The notes below the pieces were generated by a model that saw only the letters and a program-made list of their open reading frames with translations, had not been told where the DNA came from and ran no database searches. A stretch of 23,820 nt of DNA, taken from the NCBI GenBank assembly GCA_046729255.1, contig JBKPGF010000020.1:1-23820 (forward strand). Direction: 5' to 3'. Made by a program: the position numbers and the translations under genes. Source of the DNA: PALSA-612 sp046729255 (GTDB lineage: Bacteria > Actinomycetota > Thermoleophilia > Gaiellales > Gaiellaceae). Below are positions 15,747-23,110 of this stretch, one piece after another. Position 1 is the first letter of the stretch; each line of letters opens with the position of its first letter.

Positions 15747-16772
15747 GTGAGGATCGCCGTCTGCCGCCCGCAGGTGCCGTTCGAGCGCGGCGGCGCCGAG
15801 ATCTTCGCGGACGACCTCACCGCCGAGCTCCGTCGGCGGGGGCACCAGGCGGACGTCGTCACGCTCCCCTTCAAGTGGTATCCCGGCGCTCGCGTGCTCA
15901 GCCAGGCGCTCCTCTGGCGGCTCGCCGACGTGACGGAGGCCGACGGCCGGCCCGTCGACATGGTCGTCGCGACGAAGTTCCCCTCGTACTGCGTGCGCCA
16001 TCCGGACAAGGTCGTCTGGCTGCTGCACCAGTTCCGCCAGGCATACGAGCTCGACCGCACCGAGCTCGGCCAGTTCTCCGAGTCGCCGCCGGACCGCGCG
16101 CTCCGCCGCCAAGTCCAGCGACTCGACCGGCTCTGCCTCGGGGAGGCGCGTCGGGTCTTCGCCACGTCCCAGAACGTCGCCGACCGCCTGGCGCGCTCCA
16201 CCGAGATCGCCGCCGAGGTGATGCCCCACCCCCCGCAGCACCTCGACTACCGGTGCGACGAGTACGGCGACTTCGTGCTCTCCGTCGGCAGGCTCGACCG
16301 CGCGAAGCGCATCGACCTCATGCTCAAGGCGCTCGCGGCCGACTCGACGCTCCGCGGAGTCGTCGCAGGCGACGGACCCGATCGCCAGCGGCTGGAGGAG
16401 CTGGCGAGGAAGAAGGGCCTCGACGGCCGAGTCACGTTCTCGGGGCGCGTGCCCGAATCCGAGCTCACCGATCTCTACGCTCGCTGCCTCGCCGTGTTCT
16501 ACGCGCCGGTCGACGAGGACTTCGGCATGGTGCCGTTCGAAGCGTTCCTCGCCGAGAAGCCGGTGATCACGACGGCCGACGCGGGCGGACCGCTCGAAGT
16601 CGTCACCGACCGCTCCACGGGACTCGTCTGCGAGCCGCGACCGCAAGCGGTTGCCGAGGCCTGCGCCTGGCTGCGCGACCATCTCGACGACGCGCGGGCG
16701 TGGGGCCGGGCGGGCCGCGACGTCGCGAAGCACCTCACATGGGACCGCGCGATCGACCGCTTGCTCTCATGA
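15747..16772 (+). CDS. GT4 family glycosyltransferase
   Basis: Product of 341 residues with a GT-B fold. It starts MRIAVCRPQVPFERGGAEIF, a typical GT4 first strand and Gly-rich donor-side loop. Later come WLLHQFRQAYEL, ARRVFATSQNVADRLAR, VLSVGRLDRAKRIDLMLKAL, GVVAGDGPDRQRLEELA, VTFSGRVPESELTDLYA, and the E-x7-E region DEDFGMVPFEAFLAEKPVIT around residue 255-275. It would extend the lipid-linked glycan; the sugar is unknown. GTG 15747 has GGGAG 5 bases upstream, making it one of the few non-overlapping starts here with a Shine-Dalgarno sequence, and that sequence is inside a possible hairpin. The stop overlaps the next ATG (ATGA). Confidence 0.92.
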   Translation: MRIAVCRPQVPFERGGAEIFADDLTAELRRRGHQADVVTLPFKWYPGARVLSQALLWRLADVTEADGRPVDMVVATKFPSYCVRHPDKVVWLLHQFRQAYELDRTELGQFSESPPDRALRRQVQRLDRLCLGEARRVFATSQNVADRLARSTEIAAEVMPHPPQHLDYRCDEYGDFVLSVGRLDRAKRIDLMLKALAADSTLRGVVAGDGPDRQRLEELARKKGLDGRVTFSGRVPESELTDLYARCLAVFYAPVDEDFGMVPFEAFLAEKPVITTADAGGPLEVVTDRSTGLVCEPRPQAVAEACAWLRDHLDDARAWGRAGRDVAKHLTWDRAIDRLLS

Positions 16773-17971
16773 AGGTCGCCTACTACTCGCCGCTGCCGCC
16801 CTCGCGTTCGGGCATCGCGGACTACAGCGCGTTGCTGCTCCCCGAGCTCGAGCAGCGAATCGACGTCGAGATCGCGCGGCGGGGCCGCCTTCGCCGCGCG
16901 CCGAAGGCGGACATCGCTCTCTACCACGTCGGCAACGACCCGGAGGCACACGGCTGGATCGTCGAAGCGCTCCGCCGCCGCCCCGGCGTCGTCGTGCTCC
17001 ACGAGCTCGTCCTCCACCACCTCGTCGCCGGCATCACCCTCGCTCGCGGAGACGCCGCGGGGTACCTGGCGGCGATGGAGCGCGACCACGGGCTTGCCGG
17101 CCGCCTCCTCGCCTACGGCGTGCTCGACAACCGCCTTCCGTCGCTCTGGGAGACGAGGCCGCAGGACTTTCCGCTCGCGGGAGAGGTCCTCAGGCTGGCG
17201 CAGAGCCTGATCGTCCATTCGCGCTACGTCGAGGAGGGCGCGCGCGCGGCCGGGTATGAAGGGCCGATCTCGCGCATTCCTCATCCGGCGTGGCGACACG
17301 ACGCCCCTTCTCCGCAGGGCAGTCTCATCGGGTGCTTCGGGCATCTGAACGAGAGCAAGCGGATTCCGCAGCTCTATGCGGCGTTCGCCCGCGTCCGCGC
17401 ACGGGTGCCGGATGCCCGGCTGCTCGTCGTCGGCGGCGCGTCCACGAGGCTCGTCGGTCTCGAGACGCCGGACGGCGTGACTCGCGAGGGCTACGTCGAC
17501 GAGGAGCGGCTGTGGTCGCTGATGGCGAGCTGTGACGTAGTCGTCTCGCTGCGCGCGCCGACGATGGGCGAGACGTCGGGCACCGTCGTCCGCGCGCTCT
17601 CCATCGGTCGCCCGCTCGTCGTGTCCGATGTCGGCTGGTTCGCCGAGCTGCCCGACACGGTGGCCGTGAAGGTTGCGTCCGACGAGCGCGAGGTGGACAC
17701 CCTGACTCGAGAGCTGCAGCAGTTGCTGACTGACGACGCACGGCGCTCAGCGATGTCCGCGGCCGCCCGAGAGCTCGCTGCTTCACGGCACGACGTCGGT
17801 CGGGTCGCAGACCTCTACGTGGCTGCGCTCGAGGAGGCAGCCGGAGGTGAGGCGGTTCGTGAGGCGGTAACCAGTGAGGTGGCGAGGGCGGCTGCCGAGG
17901 TGGGCATCGGCCCGGAGGATCCCGAGGCGAAGGAGCTGGCGGCCCGCCTTCGCGAGGCCGAGCTTGGCTGA
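16769..17971 (+). CDS. GT4-like glycosyltransferase with acidic-helical C-terminal tail
   Basis: Product of 400 residues with a GT-B fold. The start MKVAYYSPLPPSRSGIADYS is typical of GT4 enzymes. VVLHELVLHHLVAG and QSLIVHSRYVEEGARAAGY follow in the N-domain. The C-domain has IGCFGHLNESKRIPQLYAAF, DARLLVVGGAS, GYVDEERLWSLMASCDVVVSLR and the donor-binding region MGETSGTVVRALSIGRPLVVSDVGWFAEL. About 45 residues after the fold form an Ala/Glu-rich helix-prone tail (from EEAAGGEAVREAV to the end), uncommon in the family and absent from the other GT4 proteins here. ATG 16769 sits in an ATGA overlap, so translation is coupled to the previous GT4. The 3' end overlaps the following membrane-protein gene by 8 bases. 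Donor sugar is unknown. Confidence 0.88.
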   Translation: MKVAYYSPLPPSRSGIADYSALLLPELEQRIDVEIARRGRLRRAPKADIALYHVGNDPEAHGWIVEALRRRPGVVVLHELVLHHLVAGITLARGDAAGYLAAMERDHGLAGRLLAYGVLDNRLPSLWETRPQDFPLAGEVLRLAQSLIVHSRYVEEGARAAGYEGPISRIPHPAWRHDAPSPQGSLIGCFGHLNESKRIPQLYAAFARVRARVPDARLLVVGGASTRLVGLETPDGVTREGYVDEERLWSLMASCDVVVSLRAPTMGETSGTVVRALSIGRPLVVSDVGWFAELPDTVAVKVASDEREVDTLTRELQQLLTDDARRSAMSAAARELAASRHDVGRVADLYVAALEEAAGGEAVREAVTSEVARAAAEVGIGPEDPEAKELAARLREAELG

Positions 17972-20024
17972 CCGTCTCGCCCGCGTCCCGGCGTGGGCCT
18001 GGCTCGTGGGCATCGTCGGCGTCTCCACGGTTGTCCGCTACGTCCTCGGGCGCGGCACGCCGGCGCCGTGGATCATGGTGGACGAGCTCATCTACTCCGA
18101 GCTCGCGAAGAGCCTGGCGGAGAGCGGCCGCTTCCTCGTCCGCGGAGAGGCCACCGCCGCGTACGGCATCGTCTACCCGACGCTGATCGCGCCGGCGTGG
18201 GCGCTCTTCGAATCGGTCCCCCAGGCCTACGCCGCCGCGAAGGCGATCAACGCCCTCGTCATGTCGCTCGCGGCGGTCCCCGCGTACTTCCTCGCGCGCC
18301 GGGTGCTCGCCGAGCCGCTCGCGCTTGCCGCCGCAGCGCTGACCGTTGCCGTGCCGTCGATGGTCTACACGGCGACGCTGATGACGGAGAACGCGTTCTA
18401 CCCGCTGTTCCTCGCAGCCGCCCTCGCCATGGTCCTCTGGCTCGAGCGCCCGACCGCGCTGCGAACGGGAATCGTCCTCGCAGCGAGCCTCGTCGCGTAC
18501 ATGACGCGCCAACAGGCCGTTGCGCTGCTGCCGGCGCTCCTGACCGCGCCGCTGCTGGTCGCGGGTCGCGCAGCCTTCCGTCGGTACGTCGTCCTCTACG
18601 GCCTGGCGGCGGCAGGCGTCGTCGGGGTCCTCGTCGTCCAGGTCGCCCGGGGACGGTCACCGCTCGGGATCTTCGGCGCCTACGAGGTCGCCGGCCGCGC
18701 CGACTACTCGCTGACAGAGGTTGCGAAGTGGTTCGTCTACCACGCAGGTGAGCTCAGCCTCTCCCTCGGCGTCATCCCGTTCGCGGCACTCGTCCTCCTC
18801 GCGCTGATGCCGCGCCGACTCACGGAGCGCGACCGTGTCTACGTCGCCGCGGCGCTGAGCCTCTCGTTCTGGCTCGTGCTCGAGGTGGCCGTCTTCGCGT
18901 CCGAGCAGACGTTCCGCATCGAAGAGCGGAACATGTTCTACGTCGGGCCGCTCTTCTTGATCGCGCTGCTCGTCTGGATCGAGCGGGGGTTGCCGCGACC
19001 CCAGCCGGCGATCACCATCGCAGCCATGGTCGCCGTCGGACTGCCGCTGGTGATCCCGTACGAGGATTTCATCGGCCTCAATGCCATATCCGACACGGCG
19101 GCCCTCCTCCCGCTCGGCTGGCTCGTCGAGCACGGTCTCGCCCTGACGAACGTCGTCTTCGTCGTTCTTGCCGGCGTCGTTCTCGCCGGCCTCGCGTTCC
19201 TCTTCGTCCCCAGGCGCTACGCGCTCGTGCTGCCCGGGCTCGTGCTCGTCTACTTCGCGGTCTCGCAGCACCCGATCGTGGCCGAACATCGTTTCCGCTC
19301 GGCTCAGCATCTCTACGGCGGCATCACGGTGGCGTACCGGGACTGGCTCGACCGCTACGTGGGACCGAACGGAGACGTCGCCTTCCTCTGGGAGGGCGAC
19401 TCTGACAAGTTCACCGTCTGGGAGAACGAGGTCTTCAACCGCAGTGTGGGCTCGATCTACACGACCGGCCCTGCGGTGCCGGGCGGCCTGGCACAGACCC
19501 CGGTCACCATTGACCGCACGACCGGCTACGTGCACGAGCCCGACGGCGCCCGCGTGCCCGCCTCGTACGTGCTGACGGATGCCCCGGGGCAGTTGGCCGG
19601 CGAGGTCATCGGCGAGGACGGAGTCAAGCGCCTGATCCTGTACCGCGTGAACGGGCCGCTGCGCCAAGTGGCCTTCGTCGAGGGCCTCTACCCACAGGAC
19701 ACGTGGTCGGGCAGGAACGTGACGTACACGCGTTACGACTGTCACGGCGGCACGCTCGAAGTGGAGTTGCAGGGCGACCTGGCCCTGGTGAGGGAGCCGA
19801 ACACCGTCATCGTCCGGGCTGGCGACCGGGCACCCGAGGGCGTCCTCGTCGACCCGCTGCTCAAGAGCACCACCGTGCGCGTCCCGCTCGAGTCGGACGG
19901 CGGGAAGTGCGTCGTGCGCTTCGAGGTCGAGCGAACGGCGGTACCGAAGGTGGTGACGAACGGCAGGAACCCTGATCCGCGAGTGCTGGGCCTCCACTTC
20001 AACCGTTTTGACTACGAGCCGTGA
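17964..20024 (+). CDS. Large GT-C-type membrane glycosyltransferase with C-terminal soluble domain
   Basis: Product of 686 residues. About 11-13 hydrophobic segments span residues 10-435. The first outer loop carries the Asp-Glu pair typical of GT39-like enzymes (WIMVDELIYSELAKSLAESG) followed by YGIVYPTLIAPAWALFE. About residues 436-686 form a soluble, presumably extracytoplasmic region: first an alpha/beta-like part (VAYRDWLDRYVGPNGDVAFLW), then a beta-rich part (GRNVTYTRYDC, TLEVELQGD, TVIVRAGD, CVVRFEVE) that could be a beta-sandwich. No named domain is assigned. TTG 17964 is preferred: it overlaps the previous stop by 8 bases (TTGGCTGA) and GAGG lies 6 bases upstream. GTG 18006 is an alternative. 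The next gene overlaps as GTGA. It probably adds sugars outside the membrane from a polyprenyl-phosphate donor. Confidence 0.82.
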   Translation: MADRLARVPAWAWLVGIVGVSTVVRYVLGRGTPAPWIMVDELIYSELAKSLAESGRFLVRGEATAAYGIVYPTLIAPAWALFESVPQAYAAAKAINALVMSLAAVPAYFLARRVLAEPLALAAAALTVAVPSMVYTATLMTENAFYPLFLAAALAMVLWLERPTALRTGIVLAASLVAYMTRQQAVALLPALLTAPLLVAGRAAFRRYVVLYGLAAAGVVGVLVVQVARGRSPLGIFGAYEVAGRADYSLTEVAKWFVYHAGELSLSLGVIPFAALVLLALMPRRLTERDRVYVAAALSLSFWLVLEVAVFASEQTFRIEERNMFYVGPLFLIALLVWIERGLPRPQPAITIAAMVAVGLPLVIPYEDFIGLNAISDTAALLPLGWLVEHGLALTNVVFVVLAGVVLAGLAFLFVPRRYALVLPGLVLVYFAVSQHPIVAEHRFRSAQHLYGGITVAYRDWLDRYVGPNGDVAFLWEGDSDKFTVWENEVFNRSVGSIYTTGPAVPGGLAQTPVTIDRTTGYVHEPDGARVPASYVLTDAPGQLAGEVIGEDGVKRLILYRVNGPLRQVAFVEGLYPQDTWSGRNVTYTRYDCHGGTLEVELQGDLALVREPNTVIVRAGDRAPEGVLVDPLLKSTTVRVPLESDGGKCVVRFEVERTAVPKVVTNGRNPDPRVLGLHFNRFDYEP

Positions 20025-21097
20025 AGATCGCCTTCGACGTGGCACCGCTCTCGCATCCGCGATCGGGGATCGGGACGTACGTCCGCGGGTCGCTGGCAGG
20101 GCTGGCAGAAGCGGCAGCCGGGCGGCACGAGATCGTCGCGTTCGCGCCGACGAGCCCTCAGGGTAAGAAGGCAATCCCCGCCGCGCTCGACGGGGTTCCG
20201 GTCGACGTCTCGCTCCAGTTCCTCCCCTTCGCGCACTTTTGGCGCCAGGGGTGGAGCCGACTCGGAAGGCCGAGCGTCGAGCGCTTCCTCGGCGAGATCG
20301 ACGTCCTGCATTTCTCGGACTGGATGTATCCGCCGCAGCGCGGCGGCATCCGCGCGACGACGGTTCACGACCTCGTACCGTTGCGGCATCCCGAGTGGGT
20401 GCAGGGTCGCACCCGTCGTATGCACACGGCGAAGTACCGCAACGCGGCGCGGACGTGCGACCTCGTGTTCGCCAACTCTGCCTTCACCGGCCGAGACCTG
20501 GTCAAGCTGCTCGGCGTGCCCGAGGAGCGCGTTCGGGTCGCCCTGCCGGGCGTGGACGACGTCTTCACGCACGAGGGCGCGAGGGCAGATCTTGGCGGCG
20601 AATACGTCCTGACGGTGGCTACGCTCGAGCCGCGGAAGAACCTCGCCGCGCTCGTCGACGCGCACGCACAGCTCGGCCGGGAGGATCTTCGCCTCGCCGT
20701 CGTCGGCGCTGAAGGCTGGGGCGAGCAGCCCGCGCTCGATCGGCCGGGCATCGTCCGGCTGGGTTTCGTGGACGACGAGGAGCTGGCCAGGCTCTATCGC
20801 GGGGCGGCGGCCTTCGCCTATCCCTCTCGCTTCGAAGGGTTCGGCCTGCCGGTCATCGAGGCGATGGCCTGTGGGGCCCCGGTGGTCTGCTCCTCGCACG
20901 AGTCGATGGACGAGGCCTGCGGCGACGCCGCCGTCCGTATGGATCCCGAGGATCCGGCCGCCATCGCCGCTGCCATCGAGACAGCGCTCGACGGGCGTGA
21001 CGACCTCGTTCGTCGAGGGCTCGCGCACGCCGTGCGCTTCTCCTGGTCGCAGACCGGACGGGTATTCCTCGACAGTTACCTGGAGGCGTGGGGATGA
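20021..21097 (+). CDS. GT4 family glycosyltransferase (first of three tandem paralogues)
   Basis: Product of 358 residues with a GT-B fold. Motifs: MKIAFDVAPLSHPRSGIGTYVRG, LHFSDWMYPP, TTVHDLVPLRHPEW, DLVFANSAFTGRDLVKLLG, VLTVATLEPRKNLAALV, RLGFVDDEELARLYRGAA and the donor-binding PSRFEGFGLPVIEAMACG with E-x7-E. It resembles the MtfB-like branch of GT4 (mannosyl- and related transferases), so mannose is a reasonable but unproven donor. Start is GTG in a GTGA overlap with the GT-C stop. The next gene overlaps as ATGA. LEPRKN, ARLYRGA and EGFGLP-x2-EAMACG recur in the following GT4. Confidence 0.93.
   Translation: MKIAFDVAPLSHPRSGIGTYVRGSLAGLAEAAAGRHEIVAFAPTSPQGKKAIPAALDGVPVDVSLQFLPFAHFWRQGWSRLGRPSVERFLGEIDVLHFSDWMYPPQRGGIRATTVHDLVPLRHPEWVQGRTRRMHTAKYRNAARTCDLVFANSAFTGRDLVKLLGVPEERVRVALPGVDDVFTHEGARADLGGEYVLTVATLEPRKNLAALVDAHAQLGREDLRLAVVGAEGWGEQPALDRPGIVRLGFVDDEELARLYRGAAAFAYPSRFEGFGLPVIEAMACGAPVVCSSHESMDEACGDAAVRMDPEDPAAIAAAIETALDGRDDLVRRGLAHAVRFSWSQTGRVFLDSYLEAWG
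21082..21086 (+). promoter_or_regulatory. Ribosome binding site within the preceding gene
   Basis: GGAGG lies 7 bases before ATG 21094, inside the last codons of the previous GT4 gene. It decides for ATG 21094 over the in-frame GTG 21088, which is only 1 base from this site. Confidence 0.65.
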
Positions 21098-22062
21098 GGG
21101 TCGGGCTCGACGTCTCCCCGCTCGACCAGACCCGCGCCGGCACGGCGCGCTACATCGAGGGCATCGACGCAGTCGAGGGGATCGAGCTCGTCCGCGTCGG
21201 CCGCCGCGGCTCCGGTCGTTTCTCGACCATCTATCGCGACGCGTGGTGGTATCCGGTCTCGCTCCCCCGGCAGGCCCGGCGAGAGCAACTGGACGTGCTC
21301 CATTGCCCGACGTTTCGCGGGCCGCTGAAGTCGCCCGGGGTACCGCTTGTCGTTACCGTTCACGATCTCGCCGTCCTGCGCCACCCAGAGGTCTTCAACC
21401 TATGGACGCGGCGCTACAGCCGCGCGTGCGTACCTCGGGTGGTGCGGGCGGCGAGCCGTGTGATCGCCGTCTCCGAGTTCACGAAGCGGGAGCTCGTCCA
21501 GCTGCTTGCCACACCCGAGGAGAAGATCACCGTCGTGCCGAACGGCGTCGCGGACGTCTTCTCGCCCGAAGGGCCGGCGGCCGAGGGCGACTACGTCATG
21601 GCCGTCGGCACGCTCGAGCCGCGCAAGAACCTCGAGCGGGTCGAGCAGGCCGCACGCCTGGCAGGCGCGGAGCTGCGCGTGGTCGGCGCCCAGGGCTGGG
21701 GTGGCGTCGAGGCCGCGGGCTGGCAAGGACGAGTCCCCGACGAGGAGCTCGCGCGCCTCTACCGCGGCGCACGCTGTCTCGTCTACGCGTCGCTGTACGA
21801 GGGGTTCGGGCTGCCGATCGCGGAGGCCATGGCCTGCGGCACGCCTGTCGTCACGAGTGGCGGCGGTGCCACCGAGGAGACGGCCGGTGGCGCGGCCGTG
21901 CTCGTCGACCCTCGTGACGTCGACGCGATCGCGGCCGGCATCGTCGAGGCGCAGAGGCGGCGAGACGACCTGCGCCGCCTCGGACTCGACCGAGCACGCG
22001 CGTTCACGTGGCCGTCCGCGGCGCGTGCGACCGCGGCCGTCTACCGCGAGGCCGCCACATGA
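21094..22062 (+). CDS. GT4 family glycosyltransferase (second tandem paralogue)
   Basis: Product of 322 residues, short for the family mainly because the N-terminal domain is compact. Motifs: MRVGLDVSPLDQTRAGTARYIEG, LHCPTFRGP, VTVHDLAVLRHPEVF, RVIAVSEFTKRELVQLLA, VVPNGVADVFSPEG, MAVGTLEPRKNLERVE, GRVPDEELARLYRGAR and SLYEGFGLPIAEAMACGTPVV with E-x7-E. ATG 21094 is supported by the GGAGG site and by its ATGA overlap. The stop overlaps the ATG of an 11-codon mini-ORF that bridges to the third paralogue. Likely glycan extension with a donor related to its neighbours' donors; specificity unknown. Confidence 0.93.
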   Translation: MRVGLDVSPLDQTRAGTARYIEGIDAVEGIELVRVGRRGSGRFSTIYRDAWWYPVSLPRQARREQLDVLHCPTFRGPLKSPGVPLVVTVHDLAVLRHPEVFNLWTRRYSRACVPRVVRAASRVIAVSEFTKRELVQLLATPEEKITVVPNGVADVFSPEGPAAEGDYVMAVGTLEPRKNLERVEQAARLAGAELRVVGAQGWGGVEAAGWQGRVPDEELARLYRGARCLVYASLYEGFGLPIAEAMACGTPVVTSGGGATEETAGGAAVLVDPRDVDAIAAGIVEAQRRRDDLRRLGLDRARAFTWPSAARATAAVYREAAT

Positions 22063-22094
22063 TTCGCCTTGCCGTTCTGGGGCCGGGACGGTGA
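22059..22094 (+). CDS. 11-codon mini-ORF bridging two glycosyltransferase genes
   Basis: The reading is MIRLAVLGPGR then stop. Its ATG overlaps the stop of the upstream GT4 (ATGA, 22059-22062) and its TGA overlaps the GTG start of the downstream GT4 (GTGA, 22091-22094), so it fits the tight coupling seen at every other junction of this operon. The peptide looks like the first strand of a GT4 enzyme. It is either a remnant of a deleted glycosyltransferase gene or a short coupling cistron that lets ribosomes reach the next gene. It could also be chance; no peptide function is claimed. Confidence 0.4.
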   Translation: MIRLAVLGPGR

Positions 22095-23110
22095 GGCCGC
22101 TCGTCGTCATCGACGCCGACGTATTGGGCCGCCAGCGAACCGGGGACGAGACGTATGTCCTCAATCTCCTTCGCCACCTGCCGTCGGCGGCCGAGGGGCG
22201 GCTGCGCCTCGCCGCCGTCACCCGGCGGCCGGACCTCGTCCCCGCAGGCGTCGAGCCGGTCCTCGTCGCGACCCGCCCTCAGGAGCTGCGCATGGCATGG
22301 TCGGTGCCTCGGGTCCTGCGTCGGCTGCGGCCCGCACTCGCGCACTTCCAGCACGCGCTGCCGCTGCGGTGCCCATGCCCGGCCGTGGTCACCGTCCACG
22401 ACGTCTCGTTCGAGCGTGATCCATCCGTCATGCCGCTGCACGAACGCGCCGTCTTCAAGACGATGGTGCCGCGCTCCGCCCGGAAGGCCGTGCACGTCTT
22501 CGCCGTGTCCGATCGGACGAAAGCGGACATCGTCGCGCTCTATGCCATTCCCCACGCGAAGATCACTGTGACACCTCATGGGGTGGAGCCCCTCTTCTCT
22601 CCGGGCGTCGACAGCCTCGGCGACTACGTACTGCTCGTCGGCTCGGTCGAGGCGAGGAAGAACCCGCTGGCGGCGGCCGACGCGGCGTCTGCGGTCGGGC
22701 TGCCCTTCGTCGTCGCCGGGCCGGTTCGCGACGCCGGCCTGGCGCGAGAGCTCGAGCGCAGCGGCGCATCGCTTCGCGGCTACGTCTCCCAGGACGAGCT
22801 CGTCGAGCTCTACCGCGGCGCGGCGTGTCTCGTGATGCCGTCGAGGTACGAGGGCTTCGGCCTACCGGTGCTCGAGGCGATGGCGTGTGGGATTCCCGTC
22901 GTCGCTGCCTCCGACCCTGCGCTCCGTGAAGTCGCCGGTGACGCGGCGATCTTCGTTGCCGTCCACGAGCTCGCAGAGGGGATCCGCCAGGCGCTTACCG
23001 AACGGGAGCGCCTGGTTGCCGCAGGGCTGGAGCGCGCCCGTCTCTTCACGTGGGAGGAGACCGCGCGCCGCACGGTCGACGTGTACCTCGACCTGCTCAG
23101 GCTCTCATGA
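22091..23110 (+). CDS. GT4 family glycosyltransferase (third tandem paralogue)
   Basis: Product of 339 residues with a GT-B fold. Motifs: LVVIDADVLGRQRTGDETYVLNLL, ALAHFQHALPL, VVTVHDVSFERDPSVM, VHVFAVSDRTKADIVALYA, VTPHGVEPLFSPG, VLLVGSVEARKNPLAAAD, GYVSQDELVELYRGAACL and PSRYEGFGLPVLEAMACGIPVV with E-x7-E. The LEPRKN motif of the other two tandem copies is VEARKN here. GTG 22091 is the start: it overlaps the mini-ORF stop as GTGA and begins at the first strand. No good Shine-Dalgarno sequence is visible, so reinitiation after the mini-ORF is likely. The stop overlaps the next ATG (ATGA). Specificity unknown. Confidence 0.92.
   Translation: MRPLVVIDADVLGRQRTGDETYVLNLLRHLPSAAEGRLRLAAVTRRPDLVPAGVEPVLVATRPQELRMAWSVPRVLRRLRPALAHFQHALPLRCPCPAVVTVHDVSFERDPSVMPLHERAVFKTMVPRSARKAVHVFAVSDRTKADIVALYAIPHAKITVTPHGVEPLFSPGVDSLGDYVLLVGSVEARKNPLAAADAASAVGLPFVVAGPVRDAGLARELERSGASLRGYVSQDELVELYRGAACLVMPSRYEGFGLPVLEAMACGIPVVAASDPALREVAGDAAIFVAVHELAEGIRQALTERERLVAAGLERARLFTWEETARRTVDVYLDLLRLS

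Noticed and set aside
18657..20174. 505-codon antisense frame opposite the large GT-C gene (and similar frames opposite 2128-3642, 3659-4882, 15747-16772, 17325-18512 and 20021-21097)
   Set aside because: They are rich in Arg, Glu, Asp and His with no family motifs, and each mirrors a clear gene. This is the expected antisense effect of GC-biased third codon positions.
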